Below, in pieces: positions 36,294 through 45,024 of a DNA stretch of 64,000 nucleotides. Below the pieces are notes generated by a model that was not told the origin of the DNA, did not search any database, and saw only the letters and a list, made by a program, of their open reading frames with translations. Position 1 is the first letter of the stretch, and every line of letters starts with the position of its first letter. The stretch lies in the NCBI RefSeq assembly GCF_001412215.1, contig NZ_LLWP01000001.1, forward strand, positions 310,001-374,000. Reading direction: 5' to 3'. Origin of the DNA: Pedobacter sp. Hv1. GTDB lineage: Bacteria > Bacteroidota > Bacteroidia > Sphingobacteriales > Sphingobacteriaceae. A program made the position numbers and the translations under genes.

Positions 36294-37220
36294 TTACTTC
36301 ACTGTTAGGTTGGCAAATTTAAGTTTTTTATTGGTTCTATAACTATCAAATTGTGCACCTGCCAATACCAGCTCGTCTGTAGAGATGATATCCGCTCCGT
36401 TGCCTAACAATTGTTCGTAAACTTTTTGGTTCGGATTGGCAATGGCACTTTTGTCTAAGTTGCCCATTGTACCTAAAATACAGGTAATGCCTTTGCTATG
36501 TAAATATTCGTAAACTGCTTTATCTGGTGCTGCTGTACCTACAAAAGCTACAATCCTATCGTTTGGTACTCCCATCTGATTTAAACGTTCAATATCAGCA
36601 ATGCTTCTTGCAGAAGCAGAAATCATAAGGTCTGGTGCTAATTTATGTACCTCTGCAGCCTGATTGGCATTATAGGTAATGATGATCGAATTATTTTCTG
36701 CTTTGGTTCTACGTACAGCTGCTACAATTTTGGCATAAGGTACCCCACGTTTAATATCAATGGTAAACAACACTTTATTTTTGCCCCATGTTAAAACCTG
36801 ATCTAGCGTTGGGATTTTAAAAGCCGTTACTTTTCCATCATTGTCTTTAAGTGTCAATTTTTGCAATTCTGCATAAGTGTAACTGCCAATAGTGCCCGTA
36901 CCAGTACTTGTTCTATCTAACTTATCATCGTGCATAATTACCAAGGCAGAATCTTTACTTAAAGCCACATCAAATTCAATAATTACGGGCTGGTGGGTGG
37001 TTGCATTTTCGAAAGTTTCGATCGCATTTTCCGGAAAACCAGCCATAGGGCCACCACGGTGTGCACTGATTAATGGAAAACCAGTTGTTTTACGATTTAA
37101 AAAGCTTCTCAACTCATCCGCATTGCGAAAAGAGATATAATGATGTTTTGCAGGTGCAATAAAAGAAAGGCACAGTACACAAACTGCGACAACCAATAAG
37201 TTAAATTGTTTCATGCCCAA
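36294..37220 (-). CDS. Glycerophosphodiester phosphodiesterase
   Basis: A 308-residue exported enzyme of the GDPD family, which hydrolyses glycerophosphodiesters from phospholipid turnover into glycerol-3-phosphate and an alcohol. A signal peptide covers about residues 1-24. The active site has AHRGGPMAGFPENAIETF (the His-Arg pair and the conserved Glu, residues ~53-70), then EFDVALSKDSALVIMHDD with the second His, and TIDIKRG. It is at the head of a unit with gldA and barrel paralogue 3, with a repeat mosaic upstream. Confidence 0.92.
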   Translation of the reverse strand: MGMKQFNLLVVAVCVLCLSFIAPAKHHYISFRNADELRSFLNRKTTGFPLISAHRGGPMAGFPENAIETFENATTHQPVIIEFDVALSKDSALVIMHDDKLDRTSTGTGTIGSYTYAELQKLTLKDNDGKVTAFKIPTLDQVLTWGKNKVLFTIDIKRGVPYAKIVAAVRRTKAENNSIIITYNANQAAEVHKLAPDLMISASARSIADIERLNQMGVPNDRIVAFVGTAAPDKAVYEYLHSKGITCILGTMGNLDKSAIANPNQKVYEQLLGNGADIISTDELVLAGAQFDSYRTNKKLKFANLTVK

Positions 37221-37299
37221 AAATAAGTGAATTGTTTTAATGTTTAGATTGTGCCACTGTTAAATTCTGATAAAGGACTTGTAACATAGGTGTGGTTTG

Positions 37300-37680
37300 G
37301 GGGTAGAAAGTTGTACGTTATAAGTTGTACGTTATAAGTTGTAAGTTAAAGGTTGAAAGTTAAAGGTTGAAAGTTGTACGTTATAAGTTGTAAGTAAGTT
37401 TTGTTCATAAATTGTGAGGATTGTTAAATACATTCACAAAATTGGGATATTTTACTAATGAACTAATAAACGTTATGTCTTTATACTTTCTACTAACTAC
37501 TTTATACTATTGAACCTATTCCCTATTTACAATTTACTATTCCCTACCTGAACTGATTAACTACCCTGTCTTTCTACTAACTACTTTATACCATTGAACC
37601 TATTCCCCATTTCCTATTCTCTATTCCCTATATGAACCAATGAACTTCCTGATTTCGGACTTTCTTACTTTCTTACTTAT
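37300..37680. repeat. Short-word repeat mosaic upstream of glyS
   Basis: Direct repeats of agttgtacgttata (37309, 37323 and 37372) are mixed with gttaaaggttgaaa units, then agttgtaagtaagttttgtt and cacaaaattgggat, followed by words such as tactaactactttatac and ttccctattt. The same words in the same order fill 16540-16935. The mosaic takes up most of the 478-bp gap between the divergent GDPD and glyS genes and stops just before the glyS promoter-like box. It encodes nothing convincing. Confidence 0.8.
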
Positions 37681-37683
37681 TAC

Positions 37684-37691
37684 TATCTTTG
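37684..37691 (+). promoter_or_regulatory. Putative -7 promoter element for glyS
   Basis: TATCTTTG matches TAnnTTTG exactly and ends 7 bp before the glyS ATG, so the transcript would be leaderless or nearly so. No exact TTG -33 element is seen. Confidence 0.42.
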
Positions 37692-37698
37692 GCTCATT

Positions 37699-39177
37699 AT
37701 GGCTAAAACAAACGACGAACAATTTAAGAATGTAATCTCTCATGCTAAGGAATATGGTTTTGTATTTCAAAGCAGCGAAATATATGATGGTTTAAGTGCT
37801 GTTTATGATTATGGACAATTAGGTGCCGAACTAAAAAACAACATTAAAACCTACTGGTGGAAAGCAATGGTGCAAATGCACGAAAACATTGTAGGTATCG
37901 ACTCTGCCATTTTCATGCACCCTAAGGTATGGAAAGCCAGCGGACATGTAGATGGTTTTAATGATCCGATGATTGACAATAAGGATTCGAAAAAACGTTA
38001 CCGTGCCGATCAATTATTAGAGGATAAGATTGCTCGTTACGAAAAAGATGGCAAAACAGATAAAGCAGCTAAATTACAGGCTGACATGGATGCCGCTTTA
38101 ACTGCTGAAGATTTGCCTCGTTTAAAGGTTTTAATTGAAGAGCATGAAATTGCCTGCCCAGTTAGTGGCACTAAAAACTGGACCGATGTGCGTCAGTTCA
38201 ACTTAATGTTCAGTACTCAATTTGGTGCAATGGCCGAAGGTAGTGATGAAGTTTATCTTCGCCCGGAAACTGCACAAGGTATTTTCGTTAACTTTTTAAA
38301 TGTGCAAAAATCTGGAAGAATGAAAATTCCTTTCGGGATTGCACAAATTGGCAAGGCCTTTAGAAATGAAGTAATTGCCCGTCAGTTTATCATGCGTATG
38401 CGTGAATTTGAGCAAATGGAAATGCAATTCTTTGTGCGCCCAGGCGAAGACAAAAAATGGTTTGCTTACTGGAAAGAAGCTCGTTTAAAATGGCACCAAG
38501 CATTAGGAACATCGCCTGAAAAATATCGTTTTCACGATCACGTTAAATTAGCACACTATGCCAATGCTGCTACTGATATTGAGTTTGAATTCCCATTCGG
38601 ATTTAAAGAAGTAGAAGGTATCCATAGCCGTACAGATTTCGATTTAACGCAACACCAAGAGTTTTCTGGTAAAAAAATGCAGTATTTCGACAATGATCTT
38701 GACGAAAATGGTAAACCTTATGGCAATTATGTACCTTATGTAATTGAAACTTCAATTGGTTTAGACCGCATGTTCTTGTTAACCATGATCAATGCTTTTG
38801 AGGAGCAAGATTTAAGTACAGCAGAAAAACAAGATAGTCGTACCTTGTTACGTTTGCACCCTGCATTAGCTCCAATTAAAGTAGCAATTTTCCCTCTGAC
38901 CAAAAAAGATGGTCTACCAGAAAAAGCTCGTGAAATTATGGATAGCCTGAAATTCGATTTCAACTGTATCTATGAAGAAAAAGATGCTATTGGTAAACGT
39001 TACCGCCGTCAGGATGCGATTGGTACTCCTTTCTGTTTAACTATTGATCACCAAAGTTTGGAAGACAATACCGTTACCATCCGCCACCGCGATACCATGG
39101 AACAACAACGTATTGAGATTAAAGAACTGCATTCAATTATTGAAGGTAAAGTAAGCTGGAGAAATCTATTGGCTTAA
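37699..39177 (+). CDS. glyS: Glycyl-tRNA synthetase (single-chain, alpha2 type)
   Basis: A 492-residue class II aminoacyl-tRNA synthetase of the eukaryote/archaea-like alpha2 type that many Bacteroidota use instead of the alpha2-beta2 enzyme. Motif 2 is in PFGIAQIGKAFRNEVIARQF, with TAQGIFVNFLN before it; motif 3 is at ETSIGLDRMFLLTM. The C-terminal anticodon-binding domain begins near residue 390 with PIKVAIFPLTKKDGL. The start MAKTNDEQFKNVISHAKEYG is typical. It is followed by a good terminator. Confidence 0.96.
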   Translation: MAKTNDEQFKNVISHAKEYGFVFQSSEIYDGLSAVYDYGQLGAELKNNIKTYWWKAMVQMHENIVGIDSAIFMHPKVWKASGHVDGFNDPMIDNKDSKKRYRADQLLEDKIARYEKDGKTDKAAKLQADMDAALTAEDLPRLKVLIEEHEIACPVSGTKNWTDVRQFNLMFSTQFGAMAEGSDEVYLRPETAQGIFVNFLNVQKSGRMKIPFGIAQIGKAFRNEVIARQFIMRMREFEQMEMQFFVRPGEDKKWFAYWKEARLKWHQALGTSPEKYRFHDHVKLAHYANAATDIEFEFPFGFKEVEGIHSRTDFDLTQHQEFSGKKMQYFDNDLDENGKPYGNYVPYVIETSIGLDRMFLLTMINAFEEQDLSTAEKQDSRTLLRLHPALAPIKVAIFPLTKKDGLPEKAREIMDSLKFDFNCIYEEKDAIGKRYRRQDAIGTPFCLTIDHQSLEDNTVTIRHRDTMEQQRIEIKELHSIIEGKVSWRNLLA

Positions 39178-39193
39178 TTTTAAAAATATGTTT

Positions 39194-39226
39194 AAAGCCA
39201 ATTCTTTTCAGAATTGGCTTTTTTGT
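39194..39226 (+). terminator. Terminator of glyS
   Basis: gccaattc (39197-39204) pairs with gaattggc (39211-39218), and a T-run follows immediately, about 20 bp after the glyS stop. Confidence 0.88.
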
Positions 39227-39251
39227 TGCTCGAGTTAGTCGGATTGGGTTG

Positions 39252-39332
39252 GTCGAGATTTGAAATCTCGACTATGCTAATCGTGGATTGTAAATCCACC
39301 AAATCATACAGTCTGGATTTTAAATCCAGACT
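39252..39332. repeat. Array of three regularly spaced palindromes
   Basis: Palindromes at 39252-39272 (gtcgagattt / aaatctcgac), 39283-39299 (gtggatt / aatccac) and 39310-39332 (agtctggattt / aaatccagact) have centres 29-30 bp apart and are separated by 10-bp spacers. The first two recur at 56181-56228 with the same order and 29-bp spacing. They lie between the glyS terminator and the 3' end of the ArsC-like gene, and the last one overlaps the region next to that gene's stop. Confidence 0.85.
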
Positions 39333-39336
39333 AACA

Positions 39337-39699
39337 TTAGCTTTTTTGGAAATTATCTAATGCTTCGGGTGTTCTCGCAATAATTCCTTTATCTCTCGTT
39401 ATCAGAATAGGCCTTTGAATCAAGATCGGATTTTCATGCATCGCTACAATCCATTCTTCATCTGTTAAGTCCTTTCCTTTAAACTGTGCTATGTATACTT
39501 TTTCGTTGGTCCTGATCAATTCATGAGGTTTGCATTTTAGTTTTGCTACAATGGTTTTCAGGTCTTCAATAGTAGGTACATCTGCCAAATATTCTACAAC
39601 TTCGTAGGTTTTTCCGCTCTGCTTTAATACTTCTAAAGCATTACAACTTTTGCTACAGCTTTGATTGTGGTAAATGGTAATTAGCTCAGTTTTTCCCAT
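39337..39699 (-). CDS. ArsC family (glutaredoxin-linked arsenate reductase-like) protein
   Basis: A 120-residue thioredoxin-fold protein of the ArsC/Spx/YffB family. It has the HNxxC motif, H11-N-Q-S-C15, and the conserved IQRPIL segment near residues 93-98. In classical ArsC the catalytic Cys is followed three residues later by Arg (HX3CX3R); here that position is C19, giving CSKSC. This could make an intramolecular disulfide possible and argues against plain arsenate reduction. No ars operon genes are nearby. The start overlaps the NlpC/P60 gene by 14 bp. Confidence 0.82.
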   Translation of the reverse strand: MGKTELITIYHNQSCSKSCNALEVLKQSGKTYEVVEYLADVPTIEDLKTIVAKLKCKPHELIRTNEKVYIAQFKGKDLTDEEWIVAMHENPILIQRPILITRDKGIIARTPEALDNFQKS

Positions 39700-40885
39700 A
39701 CCAATCGTGGTGATCTATTCTTGTAATTTCTGGTTTGCCTATTTCTGTTAATAATCTGCGTGCGCCAACTAAGGTCGTGCTTTGACCAGCATCGTAATTA
39801 GCCGCACTTGGCACTAAACTGTTAATTTTCACCATCCCAGCAGACTGGATAAATTCGCCATTGCCCATGTAAATTGCCGTATGCGATACTTTACCCCCAT
39901 TTACTCCTCTCCTTTTTGCAGCAGAGAAAAACAAAAGATCGCCCGGCTGTAAATTCTTTAAGCATTTGGCCACACTGATTGAATCATGCTCTAAAACATC
40001 AACAACATCGCCTACCAAGGCCTGTTGCGAAGCATCTCTAGGAATTACAATCCCATTTAAAAAGTAGGCTGTTTTGGTAAAACCACTACAATCTACCCCT
40101 TTAATAGATGTACCACCCCATAAATAAGGAACGCCCAACAAAGTTTGTGCTGTTGCCAAAATAGCATTGGCACTAGGGTTTGGTCTTTTTACCCATTGCT
40201 GGTAAGGGCTTGTTTGTGCTTTGGGCAAATAGGCCGTTCTTCCATCGGGGTAAGCTACCTTTAAAAAGTCTTTCTCTTGCCCTAACAACTGTAGGATATT
40301 TCCATTTACCAGATCAGAAACTCTTTTGCTATTGAGATCTGGTGTAGTAAAACCATGCCCATAATCGCTCGTAAATATAACCTTTTCTGCCTTTTGCCAA
40401 GTTTCGTATTGTTTTTGGTCCATCAATTTAATAGCACCACTATCGGTCCATGCCAGATAACCATCAGGTGTTTGTACCAGATAAAATCCACCTTGTTTTT
40501 TCAATACCCTTAATGGTGTTCCCAATAACATTTGGGTCATTAGCTCTGCGCCATGTTGTGGATTTGCCCTATTGTTACAAACTGAAAGATTAGCCACTCC
40601 ATAATCAAAACCATTTAAAGATTTAGCAGGCAATAAAACTGCACTAAATTTTATCTTTTCAGATGGAGGTTTTACCAGTTCAAACTCTTTTAATGCCAGT
40701 TGCGAGGTGCTTTCTAATTTTACAGAATCTCCTTTAATCTGCAGATTGAAATAGATAGCCCTTTTATCAGGAGCATATTTTTTCTGTATTTCTATAGCTT
40801 TGGTCCGATATGCTGCTGTATCCAATTGTGCATGCACTACAAACCAACAGGTACTTAAAACAAATCCTAAAAAGAATTTTTTCAT
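39686..40885 (-). CDS. Secreted NlpC/P60 (C40) peptidase with SH3-like domains
   Basis: A 399-residue exported cell-wall peptidase. A signal peptide of about 19 residues is followed by SH3b-like beta domains (residues ~85-225; GTPLRVLKKQGGFYLVQTPD is an SH3 strand pair) and a C-terminal NlpC/P60 domain with the catalytic Cys C266 in GVDCSGF and a His in VSHTAIYMGNGEFIQSAG. It would cut gamma-D-glutamyl-diaminopimelate bonds in peptidoglycan stems. It is followed by, and overlaps, the ArsC-like gene. Confidence 0.92.
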   Translation of the reverse strand: MKKFFLGFVLSTCWFVVHAQLDTAAYRTKAIEIQKKYAPDKRAIYFNLQIKGDSVKLESTSQLALKEFELVKPPSEKIKFSAVLLPAKSLNGFDYGVANLSVCNNRANPQHGAELMTQMLLGTPLRVLKKQGGFYLVQTPDGYLAWTDSGAIKLMDQKQYETWQKAEKVIFTSDYGHGFTTPDLNSKRVSDLVNGNILQLLGQEKDFLKVAYPDGRTAYLPKAQTSPYQQWVKRPNPSANAILATAQTLLGVPYLWGGTSIKGVDCSGFTKTAYFLNGIVIPRDASQQALVGDVVDVLEHDSISVAKCLKNLQPGDLLFFSAAKRRGVNGGKVSHTAIYMGNGEFIQSAGMVKINSLVPSAANYDAGQSTTLVGARRLLTEIGKPEITRIDHHDWYGKN

Positions 40886-41055
40886 TTGCCATTTAAATTA
40901 AAGAACTAAGTTACATAAACTTGATTCTTTATGCCGATTTATTAGGTAATTTAATATTTACAAACCTCATTTAAACGAAGATTTACCACTGTTTTTTCAA
41001 ACAATTTTTAATTTGAAATGTTATATTAGCTATATCATTTCCATCAATAAATTAT

Positions 41056-42147
41056 ATGAGCTCTATGCTAAAAAAATTACAACTACCTTTTTGGACAATT
41101 GCTTTACCTATTTTAGCTTGGATTGCTTATTTCAGTCCAATAAGTGGATTGGTTACCACCTACATTTTAATTTTAACGGCCTTATTAATTGGTAGTGTTT
41201 TAGCAGCAGTACACCATGCCGAAGTTGTTGCCCATAAAGTTGGGGAGCCTTATGGAACCTTGTTACTAGCCTTAGCCATTACTACAATAGAAGTGGCGCT
41301 CATTGTATCGCTCATGTTAACCGGCGGACCAGAAACAACGGCATTGGCAAGAGATACGGTTTTAGCTGCTGTAATGATCATTTTAACAGGAATGATTGGC
41401 ATATGTTTACTTGTTGGTGGTGCAAAATACAAACAACAAGAATTTAGTTTAAGTGGTGTAAGTGTGGCCTTGGTAGCCCTAAGCGCAATTATTGTCCTTA
41501 CCCTTATTCTTCCAAACTATACTACGAGTAGGCCCGGACCATTTTACAGTCCAATTCAATTGGGTTTTGTAGCCATCATCTCTTTGATTATTTATGGTGC
41601 CTTTGTATTAACCCAAACAGTTAGACATCGTGATTTTTTTCTTCCACCCGGAGAAGATGGCAATGAAGATGCGCATGCAGAACCACCCACCAAAAAAACA
41701 GCTTTATTAAGTGGTTTTTTACTTTTGGTTTGTTTAGGTATTGTGGTATTATTGGCCAAAGCTTTGGCTCCAGATATTGAAAGTGCAGTAATTGATGCAG
41801 GTGCCCCAAAATCTTTGGTGGGTGTAATTATTGCTGCCGTGGTGCTTTTACCCGAAGGTTTAGCCGCTTATAGAGCAGCGAAAAAAAACAGGCTGCAAAC
41901 CAGTTTAAATCTGGCATTGGGTTCTGCATTGGCCAGTATCGGATTAACCATACCCGCAGTAGCTGGTGTTGCCATTTTTACCGGAATGACCATTACCTTG
42001 GGTATTGACATGAAAGCGACTGTACTTTTACTCCTTTCTTTATTTACCATTATGTTATCGTTAGCTACAGGCAAAACCAATATGTTACAGGGAGTAGTGT
42101 TGCTGGTTATTTTTGCTACTTATTTATTTACTACTATCGCTCCTTAA
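41056..42147 (+). CDS. chaA: Calcium:proton antiporter (ChaA-like)
   Basis: A 363-residue cation/Ca2+ exchanger family protein with ten to eleven membrane helices. The two inverted repeats carry the ion-binding motifs: HHAEVVAHKVGEPYGTLLLA with ALAITTIEVALIV in the first, and VVLLPEGLAAYRAAKKNRLQ with SLNLALGSALASIGLT in the second. A hydrophilic loop rich in acidic residues (PPGEDGNEDAHAE, about 198-210) lies between them. It would export Ca2+ or Na+/K+ in exchange for protons. I took the ATG at 41056. It is 69 bp from the next gene. Confidence 0.9.
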   Translation: MSSMLKKLQLPFWTIALPILAWIAYFSPISGLVTTYILILTALLIGSVLAAVHHAEVVAHKVGEPYGTLLLALAITTIEVALIVSLMLTGGPETTALARDTVLAAVMIILTGMIGICLLVGGAKYKQQEFSLSGVSVALVALSAIIVLTLILPNYTTSRPGPFYSPIQLGFVAIISLIIYGAFVLTQTVRHRDFFLPPGEDGNEDAHAEPPTKKTALLSGFLLLVCLGIVVLLAKALAPDIESAVIDAGAPKSLVGVIIAAVVLLPEGLAAYRAAKKNRLQTSLNLALGSALASIGLTIPAVAGVAIFTGMTITLGIDMKATVLLLLSLFTIMLSLATGKTNMLQGVVLLVIFATYLFTTIAP

Positions 42148-42216
42148 ACCTAATTAAAACTACTAAATTTTTTAAACCCATTCTCATTAGTTAAATTGCC
42201 GGCTTTTAGCAAAAAA

Positions 42217-44148
42217 ATGAGCCAGCATAATAAAAGAGAACAATCCATTTACGTAGCATTAGTCTATCGTTTTCTGACCCTATTGTTCTTATATGCGCTT
42301 TGCAGGTTGGGTTTTTACCTATTCAACCGATCATTGTTTAGTCATATTGGTTTTTCAGAGCTATTGTACATCTTTTTGGGTGGCATTAAGTTTGATATCG
42401 TTGCGCTGCTGTACCTCAATTCCCTGTACATTATTTTACAGGCCATACCCTTTCCCTTTAGGTATGGCAAGGGCTACCAATCTTTTTGTAAATGGTTATT
42501 CCTCATTACCAATAGTATTGGGTTTTTAGCCAACTTCATCGACTTTGTTTATTACAAATACACTTTAAAACACACTACGGCAAGTGTTTTTTCACAATTT
42601 GGCAATGAACAGAACAAGCTCAAACTCTTTTTTGATTTCTTGGCAGATTACTGGTACCTCTTGGTGTTGTTTGTTATTTTCACCTATGTATTTATCAAAC
42701 TCTACAATGTTATCCGGATCAAAAAGGCGCCCCGATTTAATTGGAAAATCTATTTGGGCCATACATTGATTTTAGTTTTAATTATGGGGCTTTGCGTAGT
42801 GGGCATGCGTGGTGGCTGGCGACACAGCACCAGACCCATTACCATGAGCAATGCTGGTGATTTTGTAAAATCTCCTGGCGACATGAGTTTGGTCTTAAAC
42901 ACGCCTTTCACCATCATGAAAACGCTAAAGGCAGCCAATCTCAAACCCATTAATTATTACAATGAAAAAACCTTAGATAGTTTATACAACCCTACCCATC
43001 AACCAGCAAACACGGCTCCTTTCAAAAAGCTGAACGTGGTATTTTTAATTATCGAAAGTTTAGGAAAGGAACATGTTGGCGCCTTAAATAAAGATGTATT
43101 AAATGGCACCTACAAAGGCTACACCCCTTTTATTGATAGTTTGGTAGCCAATAGCTTCACCTCTAATCGCACTTATGCTAACGGGCGAAAATCGATTGAT
43201 GCCCTACCTTCTATCATTTCGGGCATTCCTTCCATTCGCGAGCCTTTTGTGCTGTCTAGCTACTCTGGCAACAAAACCACTAGTATAGCCAAATTATTGG
43301 GAGATGAAGGGTATGAAACTGCATTTTTCCATGGTGCTCCCAATGGTTCAATGGGCTTTTCTGCCTATACCAATCTGGCTGGCATTAAAAAATATTATGG
43401 CAAAACCGAGTACAATAACGATGCAGATTTTGATGGCATTTGGGGCATTTGGGATGAGCCTTTTATGCAGTACATGGCCAAAACCATCAATACATTTAAA
43501 CAGCCCTTTTTCTCTGCCTTTTTCTCTGTTTCTTCCCATCATCCTTTTAAAGTACCCGAAAAATACATAGGCAAATTCCCTAAGGGACCGCTGCCTGTGC
43601 AAGAACCCATGGGTTATACAGATATGTCTATCCGAAAATTCTTTGCCACCGCCTCAAAAATGCCATGGTATAAAAACACTTTGTTTGTTTTAGTGGCCGA
43701 TCATGCTACCGTGTCTTACCTGCCCGAATATCAAACCACACCAGGTTCTTTTTCTATTCCTATTCTATTTTATTACCCAGGTGGAGAATTGAAAGGAAGA
43801 ACTGATAAATTGATCCAACAGATGGATATTATGCCAACTGTTTTAAACTACCTCAATTATCCTAAGCCTTATTTTGCTTTTGGTTTTGATGCATTGAACC
43901 CTACAAATACTAATTTTGTTGTCAACAACAATGATGGTAGCTTTAGTTTTTATTTAGGTGATTATCTCTTGATCAACGATGGACAAAAATCTACAGCCCT
44001 ATTCGATCTTAAAACAGACAGATTGACCAAAAATAACATTATTGACAAATTGCCCGAAGTGCAGCAAAATATGGAACAACACTTAAAAGCCTTTATCCAA
44101 CAATACAATAACAGAATGATCAAGGATAAGTTAACGGTTGGCAATTGA
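42217..44148 (+). CDS. LTA synthase family protein (membrane sulfatase-fold phosphotransferase)
   Basis: A 643-residue inner-membrane protein with five N-terminal helices (to about residue 205) and a large periplasmic sulfatase/alkaline-phosphatase-type domain. Motifs include FLIIESLGKEHVGALN, TYANGRKSIDALPSIISGIP, FFSVSSHHPFKVP and LFVLVADHAT. The fold matches lipoteichoic acid synthase-like enzymes. Bacteroidota lack lipoteichoic acid, so it more likely transfers phosphoglycerol or a similar group to a glycan or lipid A, or acts as a phosphodiesterase; the exact substrate is open. I used the ATG at 42217 because the longer frame begins at TTG. Confidence 0.88.
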   Translation: MSQHNKREQSIYVALVYRFLTLLFLYALCRLGFYLFNRSLFSHIGFSELLYIFLGGIKFDIVALLYLNSLYIILQAIPFPFRYGKGYQSFCKWLFLITNSIGFLANFIDFVYYKYTLKHTTASVFSQFGNEQNKLKLFFDFLADYWYLLVLFVIFTYVFIKLYNVIRIKKAPRFNWKIYLGHTLILVLIMGLCVVGMRGGWRHSTRPITMSNAGDFVKSPGDMSLVLNTPFTIMKTLKAANLKPINYYNEKTLDSLYNPTHQPANTAPFKKLNVVFLIIESLGKEHVGALNKDVLNGTYKGYTPFIDSLVANSFTSNRTYANGRKSIDALPSIISGIPSIREPFVLSSYSGNKTTSIAKLLGDEGYETAFFHGAPNGSMGFSAYTNLAGIKKYYGKTEYNNDADFDGIWGIWDEPFMQYMAKTINTFKQPFFSAFFSVSSHHPFKVPEKYIGKFPKGPLPVQEPMGYTDMSIRKFFATASKMPWYKNTLFVLVADHATVSYLPEYQTTPGSFSIPILFYYPGGELKGRTDKLIQQMDIMPTVLNYLNYPKPYFAFGFDALNPTNTNFVVNNNDGSFSFYLGDYLLINDGQKSTALFDLKTDRLTKNNIIDKLPEVQQNMEQHLKAFIQQYNNRMIKDKLTVGN

Positions 44149-44212
44149 TAGTTCTAGCGAACAAACAGGCAAATATTAAATAATAGAATATAACAGACCA
44201 ACTTATACCTCA

Positions 44213-44701
44213 ATGCGCAAAGCGATATTAGCACTTATAGATTTTTTTCATCCGCCATTTAAGAAATACATTTCTTTGCACAACTTTAGGTATTTGGTAA
44301 CCGGAGGAACCACATTTGTACTTGGCAACGTTGTCTATTACTTAGCTTTCTATCACCTTTTTAAAACCGAAGAAGTAGATCTTTTATTTTTTACGCTAAA
44401 AAGAGGTATCGCGGCTTATGTAGTAGATTTTGCCATCGTTATTCCATTGAGCTTCCTCATTAACAGGTATATTGTATTTACCCATAGCGAAGTTCGAGGT
44501 AGAGTACAATTGTTTAGATTCATGAACTTACAGTTCATCAATATTTTGCTCAACATCTTTTTGTATAAATTCTTTGCCGATGTATTACAGGTTTATCCAA
44601 CAGTAGCAAGGTTTGTAGTTGGTTTTCTAATTGCAGGTTTTAGCTACCTGTACCAGCACTATTTTACCTTCAGTGTAAAAAAGCTAAGTAAAAAGAAATA
44701 G
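44213..44701 (+). CDS. GtrA family membrane protein
   Basis: A 162-residue protein with four membrane helices. The start FRYLVTGGTTFVLGNVVYYL, the middle SFLINRYIVFTHSEVRG and the end GFSYLYQHYFTFS are the GtrA-family pattern. These proteins are thought to help move lipid-linked sugars across the inner membrane. It follows the LTA-synthase-like gene by 64 bp on the same strand, which suggests the two act on the same envelope glycan. The frame stays open past its TAG stop for another 108 codons. Confidence 0.9.
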   Translation: MRKAILALIDFFHPPFKKYISLHNFRYLVTGGTTFVLGNVVYYLAFYHLFKTEEVDLLFFTLKRGIAAYVVDFAIVIPLSFLINRYIVFTHSEVRGRVQLFRFMNLQFINILLNIFLYKFFADVLQVYPTVARFVVGFLIAGFSYLYQHYFTFSVKKLSKKK

Positions 44702-45024
44702 CTTAAATACTTCTTATTTCATTCTATTAGAAAAGCAAAGACAGCCGCTTTTTTTAAGGCCAGTCCCGTCTTTCGCTTTACTTCGCCTCGTTCCTCGTCT
44801 TCGTGCCCGCTACAACCGGGTTTATCAAACCAAAAACTGTGCAAAATAAAGCGCTTGACTAAAGAAGATAAGATATTTCTGATGCAAGCAAAAGAACTGA
44901 AAACCCAAGCAAGTAGGTATCATCTAAACTATGATTCTCATCATTTTAGCGTAAAAGGGCATTCTTTTTTTGGATTACTAGCCCGAACAAGCTATTTTAG
45001 CCAATATCAATACCCACATGAACA
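44702..45024. other. Gap between gtrA and the aromatic amino acid hydroxylase gene
   Basis: This 323-bp gap holds the degenerate element at 44761-44827. The reading frame of gtrA remains open from its TAG to 45028, and within it an ATG at 44882 gives a 48-codon ORF that overlaps the next start by ATGA. I do not call it a gene; no recognised motif appears. Confidence 0.4.
44761..44827 (+). repeat. Degenerate intergenic element, GC-rich
   Basis: The stretch starts cagtcccgtctttcgcttta and ends cccgctacaaccgggtttatca. Its ends resemble 51193-51292 (gttagccccgcc at the left; ttccgctactgtcgggtttatca at the right). It is locally richer in C than its surroundings. Confidence 0.45.

Noticed and set aside
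39252..39332. Possible CRISPR array, because of short repeats with regular spacing
   Set aside because: The units are three different palindromes rather than one direct repeat, spacers are only 10 bp, and no cas gene is present.
41013..41195. 60-codon ORF overlapping the start of chaA
   Set aside because: It is in another frame over the antiporter's first helices and has no support.
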